A stretch of DNA of 64,000 bases from Tridacna crocea (GCA_943736015.1 OX031071.1:41294619-41358618), one strand, 5' to 3'. Numbered from the stretch's first letter, positions 17,225-25,624 are shown. Translations and numbers: made by a program. The notes: generated from the letters alone by a model not told the origin.

Positions 17225-18001
17225 TTAACTCGGCACGTAGAAGTTATCAAAGCCACACCTGTACTTCCCATTGTGTTTTTTACTCGTTAAATCGATAATA
17301 ACGAAACCATGCGGCCTTTCCCAACACTTATGACAAAATTCTCTAAACTCCTCCTTAGGCATATCTTCGCTTACATGGTCGTTATAAATATGATTAATGT
17401 TTTTCTGGTCTTGCTTGAACAAGCAAATAAAATTCGCGTTCTCTCTAATAGTTTGCCTCGGCAGCCTAAAATAGTTTTGCGAAAGGTAGAAGCAGTCAAC
17501 ATTACTATGCCTTCCGCGAATGTAGTAGCACTCGCACTTGTTTTGCTTTTCTAAAAGTAGATCGTCAAATATCATTAGATTCTTGTTTCCCGCGTTTAAC
17601 TCGCGCGGATCAGGCACATCGCCCGCTGTTTCAAAAAAACTACACTTTATATCTGAGAGAACCTTAAACGTTTTTATCCATCCCCCGATCAAAGCTGTCG
17701 GCGAAACGTTTGAATCCTGTATTTCATCTCTCATATTAAATAGCTTTAAGATACCTTCTTTCGGTAGTCTTTCCTCAAAAGCTTTTTTAAGTATGCGGTA
17801 TTCGGGCTGAAAAAGACTCTTACCGAAAACGCATAAATCATTGTAGTCCAACCAGCCCGGTCTGAGCAAAAGGTTAAGTAAAAGGGTGGTTTTACCGCAT
17901 CCTGATTTGCCTACGATTAACCCTCTAATACTCTTCGGTAATAGAGGGCTATTGAATCTTCTTGATACTACGTCGTTCCATGATAGATCGATTACGTCCA
18001 T
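17225..18001 (-). CDS. FtsK/HerA-type DNA packaging ATPase
   Basis: 258 residues. Pumps DNA into the preformed capsid. Walker A is GKSGCGKTT at 31-39 and Walker B is NLMIFDD at about 141-147; a sensor-like YLSQNYFRLPRQTIRENAN follows. The length is normal for the compact ATPases of Polintons and related viruses. It is the first gene of the leftward block and starts 35 bp from the rightward PLA2 gene, sharing a divergent promoter. The ATG at 18001 follows TATATATAAAAAAT. Confidence 0.92.
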   Translation of the reverse strand: MDVIDLSWNDVVSRRFNSPLLPKSIRGLIVGKSGCGKTTLLLNLLLRPGWLDYNDLCVFGKSLFQPEYRILKKAFEERLPKEGILKLFNMRDEIQDSNVSPTALIGGWIKTFKVLSDIKCSFFETAGDVPDPRELNAGNKNLMIFDDLLLEKQNKCECYYIRGRHSNVDCFYLSQNYFRLPRQTIRENANFICLFKQDQKNINHIYNDHVSEDMPKEEFREFCHKCWERPHGFVIIDLTSKKHNGKYRCGFDNFYVPS

Positions 18002-18036
18002 ATTTTTTATATATAACTTTTTTTTATATATAGAAA
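18002..18036. promoter_or_regulatory. 35-bp divergent promoter, ATPase and PLA2 genes
   Basis: The whole gap is A/T, with TATATA near both start codons (TATATATAAAAAATATG leftward and TATATATAGAAAATG rightward). It must serve both genes, because no other non-coding DNA separates them. Confidence 0.55.
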
Positions 18037-18528
18037 ATGTATTGCGTTAGATGTAGAAAGGTTACTAATACGAATAACGTGGAATATACCGTTAGTAAGA
18101 ATGGTAGGAATATGAAACGAGGAAAATGCTCGGTTTGCGGTATAACTAAAACCCAATTTATTAAAGCGCGGGAGGGCGGTTCAGTTTTAAACAGAATGAT
18201 TAACAATATGCCTTTTGAGATGCATCTCCCCGGCCACAATTTCACGGGGCCCGGCACTAACCTTAAGAAAAGGTTAAACCCGGATTTAACTCCGAAAAAA
18301 TGGAGCGAGCCTATCAATAGAGTAGATAAAGCCGCGTATCATCATGACATATGTTATCTCCAAAACGATGATACGGCTACGAGAAATGCTGTATGCGATA
18401 AAAATATGTTAACGGAGCTGAAAGGCATTTATGATCCCACCTTAAGAGAAAAAATGGAAAGGGGGATTGTTTCTAACTTAATCGGAACAAAGAAACGATT
18501 CGGAATGGGGATTAAAAAAAAAATTTAG
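18037..18528 (+). CDS. zinc-knuckle plus phospholipase A2-like protein
   Basis: 163 residues. Residues 1-42 form a two-pair cysteine knuckle (C3, C6, C31, C34). Residues about 64-135 form a PLA2 domain like that in parvovirus VP1: a calcium loop TGPGTNL (70-76) and the catalytic His-Asp pair in AAYHHDICY (H103-D104), with downstream cysteines. By analogy it would breach the endosomal membrane during entry. The frame ends at a TAG right after an A10 run (18514-18523). The integrase frame continues in -1 from the same run, so the two may be joined by frameshifting or were joined before an indel. The start follows the divergent promoter. Confidence 0.82.
   Translation: MYCVRCRKVTNTNNVEYTVSKNGRNMKRGKCSVCGITKTQFIKAREGGSVLNRMINNMPFEMHLPGHNFTGPGTNLKKRLNPDLTPKKWSEPINRVDKAAYHHDICYLQNDDTATRNAVCDKNMLTELKGIYDPTLREKMERGIVSNLIGTKKRFGMGIKKKI
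18514..18523 (+). promoter_or_regulatory. A10 run, possible -1 slippery site
   Basis: The PLA2 frame reads ATT AAA AAA AAA ATT TAG. The -1 frame is open from 18516 straight into the integrase. The run contains the A-AAA-AAA heptamer that can drive -1 slippage. A simple homopolymer-length mutation is equally possible. Confidence 0.4.
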
Positions 18529-19381
18529 CGGAAGAACTACACAAGCCCGTAAAGAGAAAATTCGAGAAGAGGAGAGTCGAGGTAAACGGTATTGATAGGA
18601 TATGGGCCGCGGATTTAGTAGACATGCAGGCGTTTTCTAAATTTAATCGCGGCGTAAAATATCTTCTCGCCGTTATTGACATCTTTTCTAAATACGGTTA
18701 TCTGGTGCCATTAAAAGACAAAACGGGGAAGTCTGTTGCCGCGGCATTAAAGAGTATTTTTAAGGAGAGGAAACCTGAGAAGATGTGGGTAGATAAAGGT
18801 AAAGAGTTTTATAACAAAGATGTTAAAGACCTGATTGAATTGTATTCTACAGAGAATGAGGAGAAAAGATGTGGAAATATTTTTCCGCCAACTCTACGAG
18901 CGTTTACATCGACGTGTTACAAGACCTCGTTAAAGAATATAATAACACGAGGCATTCTTCTATTAAGATGAAGCCTGTAGACGCGAGTAAAAAAGAAAAC
19001 GAAACCAAAGTTTGGAGAAATCTTTACCCCGATCGTTTCGAAATAAGAGATATAGAACCTAAGTTTTCCGTCGGAGATAATGTAAGGATAACTAAGAAGA
19101 AAAAGACTTTCGAGAAAGGATATACTACTAGGTGGACTGAAGAGGTTTTTACGGTTTCTGAGGTTAAACATACGGTGCCTGTAACGTATAAAATAAAAGA
19201 CCTTAACGGAGAAGAGATACAAGGTACCTTCTATGAACCCGAACTGCAAAAAACTAGTCAGGAGTTGTATAGGATAGAAAGGATTATTAAGAAGAGGAAA
19301 AATAAATCGTTAGTAAAGTGGAAGGGTTATTCCGACGAGTTTAATTCGTGGGTTGATAATAATGACATAGTAAATATATAA
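18516..19381 (+). pseudogene. retroviral-type integrase with chromodomain, broken
   Basis: Two frames. The first (18516 to about 18862, no ATG until 18624) carries the first catalytic Asp in IWAADLVDM and the second in WVDKGKEF. At about 18862-18868 the reading jumps to another frame (18869-19381), which resumes with a catalytic-core end (KEYNNTRHSSIKMKPVDASK), an SH3-like segment (FSVGDNVRITKKKKTFEKGY) and a chromodomain (YRIERIIKKRKNKSLVKWKG..WVDN, last ~40 residues). The stretch that should hold the third acidic residue, a Glu about 30-35 residues after the second Asp, appears shortened. This points to a small deletion plus frameshift. Integrase made from this copy would be inactive. Confidence 0.85.
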
Positions 19382-19384
19382 AAA

Positions 19385-19801
19385 ATGAGAAACATCGCAG
19401 TTGGAAACCTTATACTACCGAATAGACCGTTAAACAATTTCGAATTGGAAAGCGCGGCAAAACGATTAAGGATTCCTTCTTTTAGAGGGGCCCTCGTCCG
19501 AGACACTTTACCGAGTAAGTGTAGAAAAAAGGAATGCGGTATATTAAACCTCGATGACGCAGGTGGTCCTGGTACTCATTGGGTCGCTTGGTATAAAAAC
19601 GGTAAAACTAAGAATTACTTTGACAGTTACGGTATACAACCTCCTATCGAAATTCGAGAGTATCTGAGAAGTCCGATACATTACAACAGCGATCAGTTAC
19701 AAACGGCTGGAGAGGTTTTTTGCGGGCATCTGTGTCTTTACGTACTTAAAGAGTTAGGTAGAGGTGAAGAGTTTCAGAATGTTTTAAATACTTTATTTTA
19801 G
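19385..19801 (+). CDS. adenain-like cysteine protease
   Basis: 138 residues, Ulp1/adenain fold. It cleaves virion precursors during maturation. Catalytic residues are visible: H65 in GTHWVAWY, D80 in NYFDSYG, Q106 for the oxyanion hole and C113 in VFCGHLC. The Q-to-C spacing of seven is the same as in adenain. Shorter than adenain but complete. Four bases after the integrase stop, with the leader TATATAAAAAATG. Probable substrates with LxGG/IxGG sites are encoded at 13275-13676 and 15807-16400. Confidence 0.9.
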   Translation: MRNIAVGNLILPNRPLNNFELESAAKRLRIPSFRGALVRDTLPSKCRKKECGILNLDDAGGPGTHWVAWYKNGKTKNYFDSYGIQPPIEIREYLRSPIHYNSDQLQTAGEVFCGHLCLYVLKELGRGEEFQNVLNTLF

Positions 19802-19818
19802 TAATAAAAAAAAAAAAA

Positions 19819-21690
19819 ATGCCTGTCGATAAATTCGGAAGAATGGATATTGAATCAAAAACAAGTGGTGATGGTGTACCACTCACTTACATAAATAATA
19901 ACTTCTTACGAAAAGATGGAACAGCCGTCGTTACCGGATCTATAAATATGGGTGGGAATACACTTACTAAGGTTAGTGAACCAATTAATCCTCAAGATGT
20001 TGCAACAAAGAATTACGTTGATACGAGTAAAGGAAAGGGTTTTTTAAAAAGGAACCAAGATGGAAACATTGTGGTAAAGAAAGATTTAGATATGGATGGT
20101 AATAAACTGTTAAATATTCCCTCTCCCGAAGAAGATGGTGATGCCGTAAATAGAATATATGTCGATTCTAAATCTAATCAACTTAAAAACTACTTTGATG
20201 GTAATTCACCTTTTGTTATTGCTCCGGGAGGAGCAAATGGCGCTGGTAATAAATTTCAAACACAAAATAATCTTCATATGCAGAATTTCAAAGTTAAAGG
20301 ATTAGGTAAACCTGAAGAAGATGATGATGCTGCTACTAAAGAATATGTGGATAGCGCAAATGCTTTTACTCCGAGAGATGATGATGGGTGGGGCGCTAAG
20401 GGTACAATATTTTTAGCTGGTAAAAAGTTAGGCGGTTTAAGAACTCCTATAAACGGCCGCGAAGCCGCTAATAAGGAGTATGTGGATGATACTGTAAAAG
20501 AATATGTGGATGAATACGTTGGGAAATTCAAAGACGAAAATGGAAATTTTGTTGTATCTTCGGACGTGAACATGAAAAATAAAAAACTTCTCGGTTTACC
20601 TACCCCGGCTGCGCAAGATGAGGCCGCTAATAAGGAGTATGTTGATAGAGTAGGAATCGATGCTAAAGAGTATACGGATAGAACGAGTCAAATGTTAGGT
20701 AGACGAATTGTCGATTTACCCGATGTTTTTTTAAAAGATAATGGTAGTTACGCCGCCACGGCCCCCATCAACATGGCTTTTCAGCCTTTGAATAATCTCA
20801 AAGAACCTGAAGAGGATTCTGATGCCGCTACAAAGAAGTATGTGGATGATGCTGTAGATAAAAAACCTAGCGCACTTACTAAGACAAATAAAGTAACTGA
20901 TGATGATGGTAATGAGGTTGCCGTTTTACTAAGTGATGATCCTTCCTATGTAGCAAGTGGAGTAATTGGAACGAGGCACCCTATTAAACTTTTTCAAGAC
21001 AGCTTTATTGATAGTGACGCTGTAAACAAAAAATATGTGGATACTCTCGTGGCGGATAATGTTAGAGATGGAGCTATTCCTGGGATTGCCGAGGGAACCG
21101 TATTCTTTAAGGAGAATGGGAATTACCAGGCTACTGAGAATATCAATATGGGTTTTAAGCAGTTATTAAACTTACCTGAGCCTAGTAATCCTAGTGATGG
21201 TGCCACCAAGAAGTATGTGGATGATGAAGTAGAGCAAAATAAAACATATGTAGATAGGGTATTACAAGAAAAATATCCCGTAATTTGTGTAACGGCAGTA
21301 TTCCGTGGTGAGAGCTATGAATGGGACGCAAACATAGATTATTATTTTTTTGATTTTGGTTACGGAACTCAGGGTTTTGAAACTCAATTCATAATGCCGG
21401 TATCGGGAAGATTATTACGATACGGCGCATATATAAAACATAAAGATCGAGAAATTAAGCCAACTGAAGGAGTTAGAGTTGCTTTTACAGGCTCACGCGC
21501 TTCTTTTAGGATTAATATTAATGGTGATCCAAGTAAAAATCGCGGTGTTTTCTCGGAAGAAGGAGGCGCATTAGTCCCAGGTCAACTTTTAGCGCTTCAA
21601 ATTATAGAGTTTCTTACTAGCCAGCCAGAGAGGGGGTACATAAAAGCGCTTTTCATTAATATTACGCTGCTAATAGAGTTATACTTATAA
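19819..21690 (+). CDS. fibre-like repeat protein with C-terminal head domain
   Basis: 623 residues. About eight repeats (near 35-68, 83-116, 150-178, 195-223, 243-276, 306-343, 370-408, 430-468) share the pattern 'INMGxNxLxNLxxPxxxxDAATKxYVD', the beta-structured trimeric shaft motif of phage tail fibres. Residues about 487-623 form a distinct non-repeated domain rich in aromatic beta strands (YEWDANIDYYFFDFGYG), the likely receptor-binding head. No signal peptide or membrane anchor. It follows the protease in the rightward block, with a long A-tract leader. A virion-attachment role is inferred from repeat type and architecture. The repeat kind suggests ultimate exchange with phage-type fibre genes. 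Confidence 0.72.
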   Translation: MPVDKFGRMDIESKTSGDGVPLTYINNNFLRKDGTAVVTGSINMGGNTLTKVSEPINPQDVATKNYVDTSKGKGFLKRNQDGNIVVKKDLDMDGNKLLNIPSPEEDGDAVNRIYVDSKSNQLKNYFDGNSPFVIAPGGANGAGNKFQTQNNLHMQNFKVKGLGKPEEDDDAATKEYVDSANAFTPRDDDGWGAKGTIFLAGKKLGGLRTPINGREAANKEYVDDTVKEYVDEYVGKFKDENGNFVVSSDVNMKNKKLLGLPTPAAQDEAANKEYVDRVGIDAKEYTDRTSQMLGRRIVDLPDVFLKDNGSYAATAPINMAFQPLNNLKEPEEDSDAATKKYVDDAVDKKPSALTKTNKVTDDDGNEVAVLLSDDPSYVASGVIGTRHPIKLFQDSFIDSDAVNKKYVDTLVADNVRDGAIPGIAEGTVFFKENGNYQATENINMGFKQLLNLPEPSNPSDGATKKYVDDEVEQNKTYVDRVLQEKYPVICVTAVFRGESYEWDANIDYYFFDFGYGTQGFETQFIMPVSGRLLRYGAYIKHKDREIKPTEGVRVAFTGSRASFRININGDPSKNRGVFSEEGGALVPGQLLALQIIEFLTSQPERGYIKALFINITLLIELYL

Positions 21691-21697
21691 CCATACA

Positions 21698-21729
21698 AAT
21701 ATAACTTCTCACGCGCGAGAAGTTATATT
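21698..21729. terminator. 13-bp-stem hairpin between convergent genes
   Basis: AATATAACTTCTC pairs with GAGAAGTTATATT around the 6-base loop ACGCGC. It fills the 47-bp gap between the stop of the fibre gene (rightward) and the stop of the RING gene (leftward), so it can serve both 3' ends. Confidence 0.55.
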
Positions 21730-21737
21730 CTTCTCGG

Positions 21738-22655
21738 TTAACAAAGCTTGCGTTTGATGGTTGATGGCTTACGACACATGGGGCACTTGTTCAATTCATC
21801 GCGGTCACACAAATTACATAAGCAGATGTGACCACAATCGCAAAACATGACGTTGCATTTGTTTTTGTCGCACACAATACACTTATCCTCGCGGTACGAT
21901 TCTGAGGCGTTTATACGTTCACCTGTTTCGTCACTTTCTTCACCGCTTTCTTCATCATTAAAGACGCTTGCTGTGTGCTCTTCGTATCTTATTGCTCGTT
22001 CTTCAAATCTTCGAGTGCGGGTTCTCCACACTTCTTCCGACGTTTCCTCGAAAAACGCACGCATTACCTCATGTCTAAAGCGTGGTTCTACTTCCTGGAA
22101 AAAAAGTTGATCCCAGTATATTAGTGTTCCAAAAATATTGTCTAAATTTGATCTAAAAACTTCAGCTCCAATAACCACTGTAAATCCCCACTGGGGGCGA
22201 TGTCGGTAGCCGTTAATAGTATCATCCTCTTTTATAACCTGGTTAACTACATCTGTGAAATTCTTGCTAGTTCTATGGGGAGATGTACAAGTTGGTTCAT
22301 TATCAAACACACCTCTAGGGTCAGAGTCATATTTTCCTATAAATAGAAAATACTCTTTAGAGAGAGGATTACATGCCGCTAAGCTACATATATAATACAA
22401 TAGCCCACGCATCTCCGGAAAAGTTACACAACCAGCATCAGGCCGAATCTTAATATCAAGCCTCTTTAAAACAAAAACCTTATGTTCGCCAAAGTCGGCG
22501 ATGTTACTCAGTACACGCATGTTTAATTCATTAAACTCATCTATTCTTGCCCGGACCCTAAAGTGTTCTTCGAGAACGTTGGTTACCTCCCTCCTACTAG
22601 GGTGGGCCATGGTTGCCGTATCATCAACGTTGGAATCCTCGGATCTAAGAGCCAT
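21738..22655 (-). CDS. RING-finger protein, probable E3 ubiquitin ligase
   Basis: 305 residues. The C-terminal ~48 residues form a C3HC4 RING of the IAP/MDM2 kind: C-x2-C, then CGH-x3-C-x2-C and CPMC. Residues about 215-250 are acidic and Ser/Glu rich. The first ~210 residues (aromatic-rich, with a WGFTVVIGAEVF segment) match no family I can name; no BIR repeat is seen. Preceded by the CTTAAGAA/T-tract box shared with polB, so expression may be early. It occupies the accessory slot next to the right terminal repeat. Capture from a host gene and interference with host ubiquitin or cell-death signalling are inferences. Confidence 0.72.
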   Translation of the reverse strand: MALRSEDSNVDDTATMAHPSRREVTNVLEEHFRVRARIDEFNELNMRVLSNIADFGEHKVFVLKRLDIKIRPDAGCVTFPEMRGLLYYICSLAACNPLSKEYFLFIGKYDSDPRGVFDNEPTCTSPHRTSKNFTDVVNQVIKEDDTINGYRHRPQWGFTVVIGAEVFRSNLDNIFGTLIYWDQLFFQEVEPRFRHEVMRAFFEETSEEVWRTRTRRFEERAIRYEEHTASVFNDEESGEESDETGERINASESYREDKCIVCDKNKCNVMFCDCGHICLCNLCDRDELNKCPMCRKPSTIKRKLC

Positions 22656-22664
22656 TTCTATTAG

Positions 22665-22683
22665 GTAAAAAAAATTTCTTAAG
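22665..22683 (-). promoter_or_regulatory. early-type box before the RING gene
   Basis: Minus strand CTTAAGAAATTTTTTTTACC, T8 tract 11 nt from the ATG at 22655. Same order and spacing as the boxes at 11095 and 11511. Confidence 0.6.
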
Positions 22684-22753
22684 ACAAATCAAAAAAAAAA
22701 ATTCCGTGGCTGCATACGATATACACACGAATGTAGACGAGGCTATGCAGGCA

Positions 22754-23098
22754 GACGATATACAGACGAATGTAGACGAGGCTACGCACGCAGACACGCA
22801 GACGAGTCCACCAATCTCTGTATGCCAACACATGATGCAAATACGCGTCCTAGTTTTCATAAGCGTCCCAGTTTTCATAAGCGTCCTAGTTTTTTTTTAT
22901 TAGTGACCTAGTTTTTCAAAAGCGTGGCCAAAGTAGCCCAAACCCAAAGGAGACCCCCCAAGTGGCCCAGAGCCAAAAGTGTCCCCCAAAAGTGGCCCAG
23001 AGCCAAAAGTGACCCCCAAAAGTGGCCCAGAGCCAAAAGTGACCCCCAAAAGTGGCCCAGACCCCGAGTGGCCCAGATAGGGCAAATCCTTATCTACT
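22754..23098. repeat. Polinton right terminal inverted repeat (345 bp)
   Basis: Reverse complement of 7161-7503, ending CCTTATCTACT. Just inside (about 22713-22753) is a further diverged copy of the 39-bp polymerase-tail unit around ACGAATGTAGACGAGGC. The frame at 22706-22903 is a duplicated polymerase tail, not a gene. Confidence 0.95.
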
Positions 23099-23104
23099 AT
23101 TAAT
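23099..23104. repeat. Polinton target-site duplication, right copy
   Basis: ATTAAT, identical to 7155-7160. Confidence 0.95.
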
Positions 23105-23208
23105 ACGTCACACTTCAATGTCAGTGACCTAACTGAGCACTTAATTGTACATCTTTAATTAATGGTAACGCTGGAGGTATATTAAATATTAATCTTTTGT
23201 TATTTCAG

Positions 23209-23270
23209 AAATTGCAGAGATAACAGTTATTTGGTTATTTGGACCAAAATTCGCCTGTAGTTATCTTTGA
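23209..23270 (+). CDS. possible terminal exon of the zinc-finger gene
   Basis: Follows the acceptor-like TTTTGTTATTTCAG (cag at 23206-23208). If the donor-like AAG|GTAAAAG at 7073|7074 is used, the phase matches and gives about 20 more codons to a TGA at 23268. In that model the Polinton sits in the last intron. No homology supports the peptide, so confidence is low. Confidence 0.25.
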
Positions 23271-23573
23271 GGCGTAGCCATCCAATGAGGCCTTGAAAGA
23301 CCTAAATAATGTATACTTGCTCAGAGGCTAATTTTCTAGCATCAAGCTCAATCACATTAAACTATATCTTATAATTACAATTGAAAAATGATAAAAAAAA
23401 AAAACAATGTTTTTGTTGAGTTTTACCGATGTATTTATTTTCCCTGTTTTGACATATCTGAGTAAATCAACTTAAGTTTTTAACTTTAAAAACAGAACTA
23501 CTGTATGCATGTAGCTGGTATGGTACATAACTTTTGAACTTATTTGTCCATTTCATATGTACTATTTTAATTA

Positions 23574-23806
23574 ACCCTTTACCAGCTAAGGTAATTTTGG
23601 TATGCAGAAATTGAAGGAATTTGCAGACGAAAAATTTAGAGTGACAAAAAATGTCGGTTTTCTTTTATCTTTAAGGGAAGAAAACACAGTAGAAAAATGG
23701 AGAAAATGCTGCTTATGAGCATTTTCTCCTGTTTTCACAGTGTTTTCATATGCCTTCAAACTAAGAGCCGCAAAAAAGCAGGGCTTATCTATGAAAAGGT
23801 TAAGCA
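23574..23806. mobile_element. TTAA-type palindromic MITE, diverged
   Basis: Begins TTAACCCTTTACCAGC. The centre reads GGAGAAAATGCTGCTTATGAGCATTTTCTCC, followed by a GTGTTTTCAT arm. The right end has decayed to AGGTTAAG. Confidence 0.8.
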
Positions 23807-24482
23807 GAGCTATACATGGATATTTATCATGAAACAATTTTGTTGAAGAATACATACATGTATGTCATGAATGAAAAAGTACCAAAGTATTATTTTGGCT
23901 GAAACACGAGAAGTTACTTCTTCACTGTGCATACTTTCAGGAAAAGCAAACAAAATTTTGTGTGAGGGTTGCACTGTTGGTACCAATGTTTTCAGGCAAA
24001 TAAACACAGTGTTGGTGGAGAATGACATTTGCAGCCGGCCGATCTGGTAGAAAGACTGGTACTTGAATATCATTTGGAAAACACAAGGTTTGTGCTGCTG
24101 GTTTAAGTTTTCTGTCATGTTTGTGGGAAGTAAGAGAGCGTTAACCAGAAAAAGGGTCGAAATGAAGGAATTTTAGGATATTTGATTTGGGTTTTTTCAT
24201 GACATTTTGATGTCAAGGAGAGGGCGGTTACATGTAACTGATGCAAACTCTGCTCAACTCTGTTATACGATGTCAAATGTGCGTTTATGCAGAATGGAAA
24301 TACTCGGTTTATCTCAGATTCAAGCATTTAATCTAAACTTTGCAAATTATTACAAAAGAAAAAATTTCAAGGTACAGACCTTATTTTCTGTTAACTGTTG
24401 CTCAGTGTTTCTTATTAACCGTGCTGTACACTACACAGCGAGCATATTATGAGGTACAATACTGAATTCTATAGGATGGGTA

Positions 24483-24552
24483 CACTGCAGAACCAGTCTA
24501 TATTTTGGACAAGGTGAAAGCCGAGTCCAAAATATCGACTGGTTCTGTAGTG
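24483..24552. repeat. 28-bp-stem inverted repeat
   Basis: CACTGCAGAACCAGTC...GGAC pairs with GTCC...GACTGGTTCTGTAGTG around a 14-base loop. Probably the core of a small foldback element; no duplication was identified. Confidence 0.65.
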
Positions 24553-24721
24553 AACGAATCACAATGTAATTCAGTTGTATGTAGTTGAGGTTGCTACCAT
24601 TGTGTTATAGTTGTAATTGTTCCATATTGTACGTGTAGATTTTATGCATAATCAGTATCAGGGGAGATAACCAACCTCAGTGAGAGGTAAACTTTCTTGT
24701 ACATGTTTTACATAATGCATT

Positions 24722-24952
24722 TACCCTTTACCACGCAATCCCGAATTCAAATGACATTGGGAAAGGTGACATTTGAAAATATTTTGAGGAAAGAAGTGAA
24801 TGCTGGTAACCAGCATTTTCTCTTTTTCCTACAATGTTTTCTACCCATCTAAAACAATTGCACCTTTTGAGCCTCATTGGTCATTCTGTAAATGCTTTGA
24901 ATTTGGACCAAGCTAAGATTTTATCATCTGGTAAATGGTTATACGTATAAAG
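24722..24952. mobile_element. TTAA-type palindromic MITE, diverged
   Basis: ACCCTTTACCACGCAATCCC at the left and TCATCTGGTAAATGGTTA at the right, with the central ATGCTGGTAACCAGCATTTT. The left TTAA has mutated. Confidence 0.75.
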
Positions 24953-25202
24953 AAAGTCAGACAAGATATTCGATTTAAGTGAGGGGTAAACTATTCCACA
25001 TTGTACATGTAGATATGCAACATTAGGGGAGGTGACTAATCTAAGTGAAGGGTAAACTGTTCCACATTGTACAAGTAGACATGCAGCATTAGGGGAGGTG
25101 ACTAATCTAAGTGAAGGTTAGACTAATCTAAGTGAAGGGTAAACTGTTCGTGTTGTCAATATAACCCAAACAACCTAACACTTTTGCTGTATCAGGAGAG
25201 TC

Positions 25203-25415
25203 AACCAGCCTGCCTAGCTTAATTGGTTGGGCGTAGGACTCGTGAATGTGATGTTTCAGGTCACTATTGGATGTGGGTTCAATTCCAAAGGCTGGCCATG
25301 TAAAATTGTGTGTAGTTTGTCTAATGAGACGTTAAACTGAGGTCTTGTGTGACTGTGCTATACACCACGCACATTGAAGAACCAGGCATAACTCACTGTT
25401 GAGGATTGGTAGCTT
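25203..25415 (+). mobile_element. tRNA-derived SINE (family 2)
   Basis: tRNA-like head with TAGCTTAATTGGTTGGGCG (A box) and GGGTTCAATTCCAA (B box), then the body AGACGTTAAACTGAGGTCTTG..GTGCTATACACC, shared with 57497-57790 and 61695-61965. Confidence 0.75.
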
Positions 25416-25624
25416 ATCTAAGTGATAGGTAAATGGCCCCCTTGCTAAAATACATATAATTCATGAATTTTAGATGTTCCAGGGGAGGTAACCAACCTAA
25501 GGCAAGGACATGTAGCTGGTCTCTATTGTAAATGAGTCATACTCTGGCAACGGTGCTTCATGCATTCCTGTGATTCATCATACCAACCAAGACGTTATAC
25601 AAATTTGGATCAATCACATACAGC

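Larger units (their letters stand above)
7161..23098. mobile_element. complete Polinton/Maverick (adintovirus-like) element
   Basis: 15,938 bp bounded by inverted repeats beginning AGTAGATAAGG and ending CCTTATCTACT, with a perfect 6-bp duplication. It carries the diagnostic Polinton set: protein-primed polymerase B, integrase with chromodomain (broken), adenain-like protease, packaging ATPase, double-jelly-roll major capsid and penton-like minor capsid, plus accessory genes. The ATPase-to-polymerase block runs leftward. The PLA2-integrase-protease-fibre block runs rightward from a 35-bp divergent promoter. A RING gene runs leftward near the right end. The near-identical terminal repeats and open frames argue for recent arrival; the integrase lesion argues against autonomous integration by this copy. 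Confidence 0.97.

Noticed and set aside
22706-22903. 65-codon frame at the right end
   Set aside because: Duplicate of the polymerase tail contained in the right TIR, with no start signal of either promoter class.
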